Below, piece by piece: positions 16,843-24,633 of a DNA stretch of 64,000 nt (its first letter is position 1; each line of letters begins with the position of its first letter). Position numbers and translations under genes: made by a program. The stretch is from Cerasicoccus sp. TK19100 (GTDB taxonomy: Bacteria; Verrucomicrobiota; Verrucomicrobiia; Opitutales; Cerasicoccaceae), in NCBI RefSeq assembly GCF_027257155.1, contig NZ_JAPWDU010000003.1:434001-498000 (forward strand). The letters run 5' to 3'. The notes under the pieces are model-generated. The model saw only the letters and a list, made by a program, of their open reading frames with translations, did no database searches and was not told the origin of the DNA.

Positions 16843-16880
16843 GGACTGCCGCAGAAAGTGGTAAAATGCTCTAGTAATCG

Positions 16881-16909
16881 CTGTCACAATTGCGTAACCT
16901 ATGCGTAAC
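16881..16909 (+). promoter_or_regulatory. Pho-box-like direct repeats upstream of phoB
   Basis: Three 7-base units, CTGTCAC, GCGTAAC and GCGTAAC, are spaced exactly 11 bases apart, the spacing of Pho boxes bound by PhoB-type regulators. The units resemble the TGTCAYA-type consensus only partly. They lie 151 bases before the response-regulator start, which would suit autoregulation. Two TTGTAAC elements occur closer to the gene. Confidence 0.45.
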
Positions 16910-17059
16910 AGTAAATTTGCGAAGGCGAATTTGATGCGCAGGTACTTGTATTTCAGTGGTTTAGGGGATTGTGTTGCGTTGTTTGTAACGCGAATGGGAC
17001 CGATTGTAACTTTCGTTGTTGGCCCATGAGAGTGGTTCTATCTATTTCAGGAGGTAATT

Positions 17060-17761
17060 ATGAGCCAGGAAGGTGAAAAACGCATTCTCGTAGTCGATGA
17101 TGAACCCGATGTCACCGAGCTGGTGGAATATAAGCTGCGGCAAGCCGGTTTCAAGGTGGCGACGATTAACGACCCGTTGCTAATTATGGGCACTGCCCGT
17201 GAATTCCAGCCGGACTTGATCATCCTCGACATTATGATGCCCGAACTGAGCGGCATTCAAATCTGCCGGATGCTTCGGGCGGATCCCAGCATGTGCGAGA
17301 TTCCGATCGTCTTCCTGACCGCGCGCGGTGAGGCCGAAGACCGGGTGAAAGGGCTGGAGACCGGTGCGGATGACTACATCGGCAAGCCGTTTGACTCGCG
17401 GGAACTGCTGCTGCGTGTGTCGGCGGTGTTGCGCCGACTGGAGCGCCCGAGCGACGAGCCCGGCAGCACGCTGAGTATTTCCAACGTGACGCTGGATGTC
17501 GAGAAGCACCGCCTCACGCTCTGTGGCACCCCTGTGGAGCTGACCGCGACGGAGTTTAAATTGCTGCGCCTCTTGATGGAGCGCAAAGGGCGCGTGCAGA
17601 GCCGCGAGCACCTGCTGGTGAATGTATGGAACTACGAGGCCGACATCGAGACGCGCACGGTGGATACCCATATCCGGCGGTTACGCGAAAAGCTTGGCAC
17701 TGAAGCGGGAATTATTGAAACGGTTCGGGGAGTGGGCTACCGTGCGGTTGATGGGCAATAG
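17060..17761 (+). CDS. phoB: PhoB-type response regulator (OmpR family)
   Basis: The 233-residue protein has a receiver domain (residues 8-122) with the acidic pair DDEPD, the phospho-acceptor Asp in LIILDIMMPELSG, the Thr in FLTARGE and the Lys in GKPFDSREL. A winged-helix DNA-binding domain follows (TATEFKLLRLLMERKG, with recognition helix near DTHIRRLREKLG). A strong Shine-Dalgarno sequence (AGGAGGT) fixes the start. The histidine kinase gene follows after 12 bases. PhoB-PhoR assignment rests on the pair's architecture. No pst or phoU genes are visible, so a different signal is possible. Confidence 0.88.
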   Translation: MSQEGEKRILVVDDEPDVTELVEYKLRQAGFKVATINDPLLIMGTAREFQPDLIILDIMMPELSGIQICRMLRADPSMCEIPIVFLTARGEAEDRVKGLETGADDYIGKPFDSRELLLRVSAVLRRLERPSDEPGSTLSISNVTLDVEKHRLTLCGTPVELTATEFKLLRLLMERKGRVQSREHLLVNVWNYEADIETRTVDTHIRRLREKLGTEAGIIETVRGVGYRAVDGQ

Positions 17762-17773
17762 TCCGCGCCGCAC

Positions 17774-19090
17774 ATGATTACATTTCTCTGCATATTTTTT
17801 GCCGCTACGGCGGCTTTCTTCTACCTCCGTCACCGGAAGGTGCGTAATATTTTGCGAACCATGGTGGCTGCTGTGGAGGAGCGGCGCGCTTATCTGTTTG
17901 AGGAGGATGCCGGCTGGGTGAAAGATATGGGGCTTTGCCGACTGGCGCTGCAGCTGAATGAACTGCTCGCCGAGCATGAGCGCTCCTCGAAGCAGGAGCT
18001 TGGCTACCTGCGCCAAATCGAGACTACGCTGAGCAATCTGACTGAGGCCGTGCTGATCGTGGATGACCGCAGCCTGCTCGTCATGGCCAACAGCGCAGCC
18101 CGCGAGTTGTTGGGGCTGGGGCCGGATTGCGAGGGCCGTCGATTGGAGGGCGTGCTGAAGAGCGCGGGCTTCCTGGAGTTTATGGAGCTGGCCGAGGAGG
18201 GCTCCGCACCCGCCTGGCAGGAGATCGAGATCGTGCGCGGCCGCGATAGCTTGTTCGTTGAGGTGACCGGCGCGCGCATCCCTGAGAGTGATTCCGAGGG
18301 GCGGCCGTTGACGCTCTTTGTGCTGCACGACATTAGCCGACTCAAGAAGCTGGAGAACGTCCGCCGGGACTTCGTGGCAAACGTGTCGCACGAGCTGCGG
18401 ACTCCGGTGACGGTCATTAAGGGCTTCACCGACACCCTGATCGAGGACCACGAACACCTCAAAAGCGAGGAGCAGATCCGCTTCCTGCAAAAGATTTATA
18501 AGAACGTCGAGCGCCTGCACCTGCTGTTGGAGGACTTGCTGACGCTCTCGCGCCTGGAAGGGGAGGCGATCAATCTCAACCGGCAGCCGTGCTCGCTGCG
18601 CAAGCTGATTCACGACATCACGGAGAACTTTCTGCCGCGCTTGAATCTGGACGAGCAAACGCTGGTCTGCGACCTCGACCCCGAGCTGGACATTGTGAAT
18701 GTGGACCAGATTAAGATGTCGCAAGTGCTGCAAAATACCCTGGATAACGCCTTGCGCTATGCCAAGGGGTTTTCGCGGATCATTGTTCGCACGAGCCGCG
18801 ATGGGAACTACTTCCTGATCGAGGTGGAGGACGATGGTTGCGGCATTCCGGAGAAGGATATGGCGCACATTTTTGAGCGTTTTTACCGGGTGGACAAGGG
18901 GCGTTCGCGTGAGCTGGGAGGCACGGGCCTGGGCCTGAGCATCGTTAAGCACGTGGTGCAGCTGCATGGTGGCACCGTGGCGGCGCGAAACGTTTCCGGT
19001 GGCGGGCTTTGCATCACTTGTCGTATCCCGATCAAGCCGCCAGCGATTAAAGGACACCTCGGTCTAGTCGGAGAGAGCGTTGCCCAGTAG
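17774..19090 (+). CDS. phoR: PhoR-type sensor histidine kinase
   Basis: The 438-residue kinase has one N-terminal membrane helix (residues 1-18), a PAS domain at about residues 85-195 (EAVLIVDDRSLLVMANSAAR), a HisKA domain with H-box FVANVSHELRTPVTVIKGF, and an HATPase_c domain with N-box QNTLDNALRYA, G1 EDDGCGIP, F-box FERFYR and G2 GGTGLGLSIVKH. It lacks a periplasmic sensing domain, as in many PhoR proteins. It lies 12 bases after the response-regulator gene and is surely co-transcribed with it. Confidence 0.9.
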   Translation: MITFLCIFFAATAAFFYLRHRKVRNILRTMVAAVEERRAYLFEEDAGWVKDMGLCRLALQLNELLAEHERSSKQELGYLRQIETTLSNLTEAVLIVDDRSLLVMANSAARELLGLGPDCEGRRLEGVLKSAGFLEFMELAEEGSAPAWQEIEIVRGRDSLFVEVTGARIPESDSEGRPLTLFVLHDISRLKKLENVRRDFVANVSHELRTPVTVIKGFTDTLIEDHEHLKSEEQIRFLQKIYKNVERLHLLLEDLLTLSRLEGEAINLNRQPCSLRKLIHDITENFLPRLNLDEQTLVCDLDPELDIVNVDQIKMSQVLQNTLDNALRYAKGFSRIIVRTSRDGNYFLIEVEDDGCGIPEKDMAHIFERFYRVDKGRSRELGGTGLGLSIVKHVVQLHGGTVAARNVSGGGLCITCRIPIKPPAIKGHLGLVGESVAQ

Positions 19091-19167
19091 CGCCCAAATC
19101 GCAGGGCAGGGGAGGGTGCCGGCACTTTAGTCTTTAATCTTTTCGCGATAGGGTTACTCCATCCCAC

Positions 19168-19758
19168 ATGTCCGAAGGATATCAAGAAGCTTTAAGGCAG
19201 CGCGCAGAGCGCATTGTGCGGCTGCGTGAATGGCAGCAGGAACACCTGGCGCGTGCGGAGCGGCGCGTGCTGGAGATCGGCTGTGGGCACGGCCACTTTC
19301 TCACCACCTACGCCACCGCGAACCCGGAGCAAAGCTGTGTGGGGATCGACCTGGTAACGAAGCGCATCGACAAGGGGAACGCCAAGGCGGAAAAGCGCAA
19401 TCTGGGCAATCTTCGCTTTCTGAAGGCCGAGTTAAGTGAGTTCCTGGAGGCGCTGCCCGAGGGCCTGCTCTTCGAGCGGGTGTTCATGCTTTTCCCGGAC
19501 CCCTGGCCGAAGAAGCGTCATTTTAAAAACCGCATGCTGCAGCCGGCGTTTCTTGAGCGCTTGGCGGAGATCACGACTGCGGATGCCGACTTCTGCTTTC
19601 GCACGGACCACGAGGGCCTGTTCGCATGGGGCGTGGAGCACATTGAGGCGAGCCCGCAGTGGGCGATTAAGGCCGATGCGGAGTGGCCGCTGGAGGAGCG
19701 CTCTTACTTCCAGGATCTGATGGACTCCTGGCAGTCGCTGATCGCTGTGAAGGCTTAG
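19168..19758 (+). CDS. trmB: tRNA (guanine-N7-)-methyltransferase
   Basis: TrmB methylates G46 of tRNA. The 196-residue protein has the SAM-binding loop LEIGCGHGHFL near residue 35, VGIDLVTKRIDKGNAKA, and the family signature FPDPWPKKRHFKNRM near residue 110, followed by FRTDHEGLF. It is somewhat shorter than the E. coli protein because it lacks most of the N-terminal extension. It is on the same strand as phoR, 77 bases downstream. Confidence 0.96.
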   Translation: MSEGYQEALRQRAERIVRLREWQQEHLARAERRVLEIGCGHGHFLTTYATANPEQSCVGIDLVTKRIDKGNAKAEKRNLGNLRFLKAELSEFLEALPEGLLFERVFMLFPDPWPKKRHFKNRMLQPAFLERLAEITTADADFCFRTDHEGLFAWGVEHIEASPQWAIKADAEWPLEERSYFQDLMDSWQSLIAVKA

Positions 19759-19761
19759 ATG

Positions 19762-19796
19762 CTTTGCAGCGCAAAGTAGCTTTGTAGTGCAAAGCT
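19762..19796. repeat. Pair of short palindromes after trmB
   Basis: CTTTGCAGCGCAAAG is followed directly by the imperfect partner AGCTTTGTAGTGCAAAGCT. Both are built on the CTTTG/CAAAG arms seen in the 19-bp palindrome at 9549. They lie between the convergent trmB and secreted-protein genes and may help end both transcripts. Confidence 0.5.
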
Positions 19797-19799
19797 ATG

Positions 19800-20465
19800 T
19801 TAGCGGTCGTCTTTAATGAGTTGGCCGTTCATGGCGATCATGGCCGCCTGTTGGCCATTGCGGATTTCTTCGTAGGCTTCCACCTTGATCGCGGGTTGTC
19901 CGTCGACGGTGGTAAAGCTTTCGCGTGTGGATGAGCTCAGCTTGTTGGTGGCAAAGGCAATGCTCCAGTTCACGGACTTGCCATCTTCGGAGATGATGCC
20001 GAGGAAAATGCGCTTCTTGTCATCCTGTTCAACTTCGGTGACCAGATAACCCTCCCAAAAATAGGTGACCGACGACGAGTAGCCGATGACGTCACCGGAG
20101 GCATAGACGGATTGGTTTTTGAGCACGCGGGTTTTGTCCACGAGATCCCATTCGTAATTGGCCTGGGCTTCCATGCGGGTGAGCACATCGCCGCGCATGG
20201 TGGCGATTTTGTAGGTGCCTTGCCACGTGCCGACGAATTGGTTGAGGAAGTTTTCAACGACTTCTTCGGAATAAGAGCCGTAGGCTTGGCCGGGCTTAAA
20301 TTCTGAACTGTCGATCTTGTCGATTGCGGTGAGGTCATCTGCAGTCAGGCCGGTATCATGGTCGCGCAGCACCGGCGGAGCGCTGCTGGTGGCGTCCTGG
20401 GCGTGAAGCGTGGCGGCGATGAGGGCCATTGTCCAAATGGCAAAATGAGCGCAGAGGGATTTCAT
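19800..20465 (-). CDS. Secreted hypothetical protein, possibly calycin-like
   Basis: The 221-residue protein starts with a clear signal peptide (KSLCAHFAIWTMALIAATLHAQ, cleavage after AQ). The mature part contains VGTWQGTYKIATMRG, and beta-strand-like alternation follows to the end, a pattern seen in small lipid-binding barrels and DUF1579-like proteins. This is only a structural guess. It is convergent with trmB and stands alone. Confidence 0.75.
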   Translation of the reverse strand: MKSLCAHFAIWTMALIAATLHAQDATSSAPPVLRDHDTGLTADDLTAIDKIDSSEFKPGQAYGSYSEEVVENFLNQFVGTWQGTYKIATMRGDVLTRMEAQANYEWDLVDKTRVLKNQSVYASGDVIGYSSSVTYFWEGYLVTEVEQDDKKRIFLGIISEDGKSVNWSIAFATNKLSSSTRESFTTVDGQPAIKVEAYEEIRNGQQAAMIAMNGQLIKDDR

Positions 20466-20532
20466 GGGTCGATGTGATACCCGACACGTTCCGGCATTGC
20501 AAGTTCCGCCATAGAGGCTTAGCGATTATAGC

Positions 20533-20898
20533 ATGAACGACAGCACGGCCACGGTTTCGACCCTTAAGCAGCAGGTGCACGCGTTTGCCGAAGAGCGTGA
20601 TTGGCTGCAGTTTCATTCGCCTAAAAACCTGAGTATGGCGCTGGCGGCAGAGTCGGGGGAGCTAATGGAGCACTTTCTCTGGACGGATTCCCCGGCCTCG
20701 CATGAGCGGGCGGCGGATGCTAAGCGACGCGCCGATATCGAGGACGAGTTGGCCGATATCGTAATCTACGCGCTGGAGTTTGCTAACGTGACCGGTATCG
20801 ATCTCGCCTCCGCTATCGAGGCGAAGATGGCGCAGAACGCGGCGAAGTATCCCGTGGAGAAGGCGAAGGGCCGCTCGGATAAATACACGGAGCTTTAG
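20533..20898 (+). CDS. MazG-like nucleotide pyrophosphohydrolase (dCTPase type)
   Basis: The 121-residue protein resembles the single-domain MazG-like/dCTP pyrophosphatase (DCTPP1, RS21-C6) family. FAEERDWLQFHSPKNLSMAL starts the fold, AAESGELMEHFLW provides the first metal-binding Glu pair (ExxE), and EDELADIVIYALEFAN the second acidic set. These enzymes clear non-canonical or excess dNTPs. The substrate here is inferred from the family. The gene is followed by a long palindromic intergenic element. Confidence 0.9.
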   Translation: MNDSTATVSTLKQQVHAFAEERDWLQFHSPKNLSMALAAESGELMEHFLWTDSPASHERAADAKRRADIEDELADIVIYALEFANVTGIDLASAIEAKMAQNAAKYPVEKAKGRSDKYTEL

Positions 20899-21210
20899 TA
20901 GGAAAAAGGAAAAAGATTAAAGGAAAAAGGGGAGGGTGTAGGCTGTGCGTAAGCTTGGTTATGGAGTGCGCGAGATTGGTTATGAGTGCGCCAGCCCTCT
21001 GGCGCTTTAGCATTTTCTACGAAGCAAAGAAAACTGAAGCGCAGTCTTATGGTGAGCAGCCAACAGAATCGCGCCCACAAAATTCTGAAAGCGCCAGAGG
21101 GCTGGCGCACTCCATATCCTAACAATTCGAGGATTCATGCGCGCTGTTGTCTGTAAGATTGTGCTCACGTCATCCTCAACTTTTTCCTTTTTCCTTTAAT
21201 CTTTAATCGC
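20899..21210. repeat. Palindromic intergenic element with perfect 25-bp arms
   Basis: This 324-base gene-free gap holds a nested inverted structure. Inner arms at 20984-21008 (from GAGTGCGCCAGCC) and 21088-21112 are perfect 25-base reverse complements around a 79-base centre. Outer arms are purine/pyrimidine tracts: a 19-base match, AAAGATTAAAGGAAAAAGG, on the left returns inverted on the right as TTTTTCCTTTAATCTTT. A short tandem duplication of TTGGTTATG-AGTGCGC precedes the left arm. No open frame in it looks like a protein gene. It resembles a MITE or a large REP-type element. Confidence 0.75.
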
Positions 21211-21222
21211 TACACCTCAACC

Positions 21223-21693
21223 ATGCGTAAGGCCCATCAATGTCTCGTCCTGCTATTCTTAGCCATCGCTGCCACCGCCACCGCCCATGCTGCATCGACG
21301 GCGGAGGTCGCCGCGCGTAAGCAGGTGGACGAGTGGCTGGCCGTCGTTGACCAGGGGCAGTATGGTGAAGCCTGGGCGCAGTGTGCGCCGTTTTTCCGCC
21401 TGCAGATACCGCGCGAAGAGTTTTCCAAGTCGCTGGCGCAAGTGCGTGATTCGCTGGGAGCCGTGGAGAAGCGTGAGCTGTTGAAAATTTTTTATGCGAC
21501 TACGCTGCCCGACGCACCCGAGGCGCATTACGTGATCGTTCAGTTTAAGACGAAATTCGCCGGTCGCGCGGAGCCGGCGATTGAGATCGTTACCCCGATG
21601 TTGATCGACCCCGAGGGGGACCCGGTGCCGGTGATTGAAGACCCCCTGACGGCGGCTGGCCAGTGGCAGGTGTCGGGCTACTACATCCAGTAG
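21223..21693 (+). CDS. Secreted DUF4019-type protein
   Basis: The 156-residue protein has a signal peptide (CLVLLFLAIAATATAHA, cleaved near residue 23), followed by VDEWLAVVDQGQYGEAWAQC and an FRLQIPREEFSKSLAQVR helix, which I recognise as the DUF4019 pattern. It ends with a WQVSGYYIQ strand, usual for that fold. The function of the family is unknown. It is followed closely by the HAD phosphatase gene. Confidence 0.8.
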   Translation: MRKAHQCLVLLFLAIAATATAHAASTAEVAARKQVDEWLAVVDQGQYGEAWAQCAPFFRLQIPREEFSKSLAQVRDSLGAVEKRELLKIFYATTLPDAPEAHYVIVQFKTKFAGRAEPAIEIVTPMLIDPEGDPVPVIEDPLTAAGQWQVSGYYIQ

Positions 21694-21747
21694 ACGGCGA
21701 TCCCGTTTGCCATTTTGGCCAGCTTTGGTATGGTTGAAGCTGGAGAA

Positions 21748-22506
21748 ATGAGCGAGATGTTCACGGATTGCCAGGCGGTGTTTTTTGACCTCAGTGGGGT
21801 GCTCTATGAGGGGGAGGACGTGTTTCCCGGCGCGTTGGGCGCGGTGCAGGCCGCATTGGATCAAGACAAGACCGTGCGCTTTGTTACCAACACCGCCACG
21901 CGCAGCGCCGACGATATTTTAAAGAAGCTGCAGCGGCTCGGCTTTCCGGCAGAGGCGGACATGCTCTTCACCGCGCCCATGGCGGCTCGGGCCTACGTAG
22001 CCGAACGCAACTTGCGGCCGTTGTGCATTGTCCACCCGGCGATTGAGGGCTGCTTTGACGGGCTCGCTACGGAGGACAATCCGGACTGCGTCATCCTCGG
22101 CGATGCGCGTGAGGGCCTGCACTATGAATCGCTCAACCGCGCCTTCCGGCTGTGCATGGAGGGCGCGCCGCTGATCGGCATTGGCCGCAATAAATACTTT
22201 AGCAGCGACGGCCAGCTGATGCTCGATGCGGGGGCGTTTATTCATGCGCTGGAGTGGGCGGCGGGTGTCGAGGCGGTCATTATGGGCAAGCCGGGCCAGG
22301 CGTTTTTTGAGCAGATTGTGGCGTCAACCGAGTTTGAGGCTGCGCAATGCCTGATGATCGGCGACGACGTGCAGGGCGACGTGGTGGGTGCGGTCAACGC
22401 CGGGCTCCAGGGCTGCCTGGTGCGCACTGGAAAATACCGGCCCGAGGACGAGGCTGAGCTGCCGCAAGAGGCGAAGGTTATCGATTCCATCGCGGACTTA
22501 TCTTAG
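21748..22506 (+). CDS. HAD-superfamily IIA phosphatase, LHPP-like
   Basis: The 252-residue protein has the HAD motif I as FFDLSGVLY (residues 12-20), where the usual second Asp is Ser, exactly as in LHPP (phospholysine phosphohistidine inorganic pyrophosphate phosphatase) relatives. Motif II is VTNTA, the Lys is in GKPGQAFF, and motif III is MIGDDVQGDVVGA. The inserted cap is of type IIA. ATG 21748 is preferred over upstream frames because GGAG lies six bases before it. The substrate is unproven. Confidence 0.88.
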   Translation: MSEMFTDCQAVFFDLSGVLYEGEDVFPGALGAVQAALDQDKTVRFVTNTATRSADDILKKLQRLGFPAEADMLFTAPMAARAYVAERNLRPLCIVHPAIEGCFDGLATEDNPDCVILGDAREGLHYESLNRAFRLCMEGAPLIGIGRNKYFSSDGQLMLDAGAFIHALEWAAGVEAVIMGKPGQAFFEQIVASTEFEAAQCLMIGDDVQGDVVGAVNAGLQGCLVRTGKYRPEDEAELPQEAKVIDSIADLS

Positions 22507-22534
22507 GTAAATAGGTCAAGTATGATGAATATTC

Positions 22535-23383
22535 ATGCGGCAATTCTTCGTTGCGCGCACGGTTTCATTCGCCCAACTTGGCGGCGTGAACTCCCCAAAA
22601 CTATCCTACCGTTACTTTGGCGGCGAAGGCAAACCGCCTCTTGTCCTGTTGCATGGCCTGCTCGGCTCGTCGCGCAACTGGGTGAGCGCGGGCAAGGAGC
22701 TGACGAACGACTACGAAGTCTTTGCGCTCGACCTGCGCAATCACGGAGACTCGCCGCATTGCGACTCGATGGACTTCGGTGATCTCGCGGCGGATGTGTT
22801 GCGCTTTCTCGACGAGCAGGACTTGGGCAAGGTTCACCTGCTGGGCCACAGCCTTGGCGGGAAGGTTGCCATGCGCGTGGCGATGGAGGCAGCTGGCCGA
22901 CTGGAAAGCCTCGTCGTCGTGGACATCGCTCCGCGCGAATACGCACCGCACCACCAGCGGGATTTCGACGCCATGAACAGCCTGCCCCTGGCCGAGCTGG
23001 AGAGCCGCAAGGACGCCGATGCCCGTATGACCGAGCTGGTGCCCGACTGGGCGCAGCGCCAATTTCTGCTGACCAATCTTGGCCGTAATGGCGACGCCTT
23101 CGCGTGGACCGTTAACTTGCGCGCGCTGACCAAGGCGCGTGACACCATGCGCCAAAGTTCGATTGGCCCGGATGACGCCTTTGCCGGGCCGACGACCTTC
23201 ATCCTCGGTGGTCAGTCGCGCTTCGTGCTGCCCGAGGATTGGCGCATCATCAACAAGCACTTTCCCAAGGCCCGCATCGAGGTGATTGATGAGTCCGGGC
23301 ACAACCCGCACATCGAAAAGCGCGACGCCTTTTTGGCCGCGATTGAGCGCCACCGGGATGCGGACTGGGGCATCGTCGTATGA
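22535..23383 (+). CDS. Alpha/beta hydrolase, YbfF-like esterase
   Basis: The 282-residue protein has the oxyanion region LVLLHGLLGSSRNW (HG at residues 40-41), the RNHG motif near residue 68, the nucleophile elbow GHSLGGK with Ser at about 106, VVDIAPREY after it, and the catalytic His in ESGHNPH near 258. This set matches the YbfF group of esterases. Its stop overlaps the start of the next gene by four bases. The physiological ester is unknown. Confidence 0.9.
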   Translation: MRQFFVARTVSFAQLGGVNSPKLSYRYFGGEGKPPLVLLHGLLGSSRNWVSAGKELTNDYEVFALDLRNHGDSPHCDSMDFGDLAADVLRFLDEQDLGKVHLLGHSLGGKVAMRVAMEAAGRLESLVVVDIAPREYAPHHQRDFDAMNSLPLAELESRKDADARMTELVPDWAQRQFLLTNLGRNGDAFAWTVNLRALTKARDTMRQSSIGPDDAFAGPTTFILGGQSRFVLPEDWRIINKHFPKARIEVIDESGHNPHIEKRDAFLAAIERHRDADWGIVV

Positions 23384-23739
23384 ACCGGGATGCGGTCATC
23401 ATCTGGGGCGTGATCCTGCTGGGTGCGATTGGCCTGGGTGCCTACAAGCTGAAGATGTTCCTGGATTTTAGCGCGGACTACCGCGAGGCCGAGCCGCTGG
23501 TTGAGCAAGTGTGGCCGCTCGCGGAGGCTAGCAAAAAGTTCTACGTGGAACATCAGCGCCGCCCGGTTTCGCTGGATGAGGCCGTGGCGTTCGACAACGC
23601 ATTAGCCGTAGATTTGATCCGCCCTTACCCCCATCAGTTCTTTGCTGAGGGCCCTGAAGTGTTTCGCGTGGACATTAACGACATGCACTCGCTCGTGATC
23701 GACGGCGATTTCCGGCCAAACTGGGGCAAGCCGGAGTAA
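23380..23739 (+). CDS. Hypothetical protein with N-terminal membrane anchor
   Basis: The 119-residue protein starts with a single hydrophobic helix (IIWGVILLGAIGLGAYKL) and continues as a soluble domain of about 90 residues. The gene start overlaps the hydrolase stop (ATGA), so the two are translationally coupled. The anchor and the short alpha/beta tail recall pseudopilin-like or periplasmic single-pass proteins, but no prepilin-peptidase site is present. A 14/16 match to parS lies at 23537 in this gene and is probably chance. Confidence 0.75.
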   Translation: MNRDAVIIWGVILLGAIGLGAYKLKMFLDFSADYREAEPLVEQVWPLAEASKKFYVEHQRRPVSLDEAVAFDNALAVDLIRPYPHQFFAEGPEVFRVDINDMHSLVIDGDFRPNWGKPE

Positions 23740-23782
23740 GGCGGGCGGAACACTGGTTTGGCAAGGCAGTCAAACAACCTCG

Positions 23783-24349
23783 ATGAGAGCCTTCCTTTTT
23801 CTGTGTTTGCATCTGCTTACACAATGCGCCAACGCCGATACGGAGATCCTTCCTGAGTGGCCAGAACTGTCGATGGATTACAAGCTGCAAGCTGGCGACA
23901 TTGTATTTGCTCAGGGTAGCAACAGCTCTAAGTGGGATGATTACGTTTTTACCGTTCCGGAATCATTGGATGCATCCTGCATTTATCAGAAAAAGCCCGG
24001 AATTTTGGTTAATGAGCTCAATGAGCAACTGAAGGACCGTTTCAACTCAGAAAATAGGACTTTCCGCTTTTTCAAAGTCACGACGCACACAGGTGTTGTC
24101 CATGCTCACGGGATGTTCAATTTTCCTGCGACCTATCTGATACCTCCGGAGGGAACAATGCTGACAGCTGTTATGCTGCAATGTGCAGGCCTTACGCGGA
24201 TTTCTGACGATGTGGTGCATGTTTCGCGAGCAAATGTTAAGGAGCCCACGCTGATCAAAGTCAGCGTTACAGCACTTCTTGAAGGGGAGATTGAGGATGT
24301 CCCGATTTACAACGGCGATACGATCACTGCATTTGAGCGGGAGCAATAG
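23783..24349 (+). CDS. Orphan SLBB-domain protein related to polysaccharide export proteins
   Basis: The 188-residue protein has a signal peptide (MRAFLFLCLHLLTQCANA). It starts like the export family with MDYKLQAGDIVF and carries an SLBB-type beta-grasp segment at about residues 103-185 (VHAHGMFNFPATYLIPPEG, then LTAVMLQCAGLTR). These patterns also occur in the Wza-like protein at 40948, so the two are distant paralogues. It lacks a normal middle domain and is lower in GC than its neighbours. It stands far from any kinase gene. A role in envelope polysaccharide is a guess. Confidence 0.7.
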   Translation: MRAFLFLCLHLLTQCANADTEILPEWPELSMDYKLQAGDIVFAQGSNSSKWDDYVFTVPESLDASCIYQKKPGILVNELNEQLKDRFNSENRTFRFFKVTTHTGVVHAHGMFNFPATYLIPPEGTMLTAVMLQCAGLTRISDDVVHVSRANVKEPTLIKVSVTALLEGEIEDVPIYNGDTITAFEREQ

Positions 24350-24356
24350 CCCCAAT

Positions 24357-24519
24357 GGTGGCGGCCGATATCCTTATCGGCCAGAGGCGTGACAGAGTGA
24401 TGGAATCAGTCCGCGCTATGCTTTATCCGCGAATTGAGGCTATTGGATAGCCACTCACATTTGGCCTACACTGTGGCCGATAGGGATCACCGCTCAGCGG
24501 GACAGGCATCGCCGCCACC
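24357..24519. repeat. Palindromic intergenic element with GGTGGCGGC arms
   Basis: GGTGGCGGC at 24357-24365 returns inverted as GCCGCCACC at 24511-24519, extended by GAT/ATC with one bulge. Between them lie the hairpin GGCCGATATCCTTATCGGCC and the module TCACCGCTCAGCGGGACA, which also occurs in the elements at 32.4 and 34.3 kb. The rest of the 284-base gap between the SLBB gene and the glgP terminator shows nothing recognisable. Confidence 0.6.
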
Positions 24520-24560
24520 TTGAGCCGCTTTGCGTGTGGACAGAGCGATCGCCCCAAAAG

Positions 24561-24593
24561 AAAAACCCCGCTCGCACGGGGCAAGCGGGGTTT
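24561..24593 (-). terminator. Rho-independent terminator of glgP
   Basis: On the minus strand AAACCCCGCT pairs with AGCGGGGTTT and is followed by TTCTTTTGG. It lies 41 bases after the glgP stop at 24634. Confidence 0.85.
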
Positions 24594-24633
24594 GTGAAAT
24601 GTATCGTGGCGAACGCTTCGACAGGCTGGCCTC

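Noticed and set aside
20895-21125. A 76-codon minus-strand frame within the palindromic element
   Set aside because: It consists of the repeat arms and purine tracts. A protein reading is not supported.
23537-23552. Third parS-like site (AGTTCTACGTGGAACA)
   Set aside because: Two of 16 positions differ and symmetry is lost, so it is not comparable with the perfect sites in mnmG.
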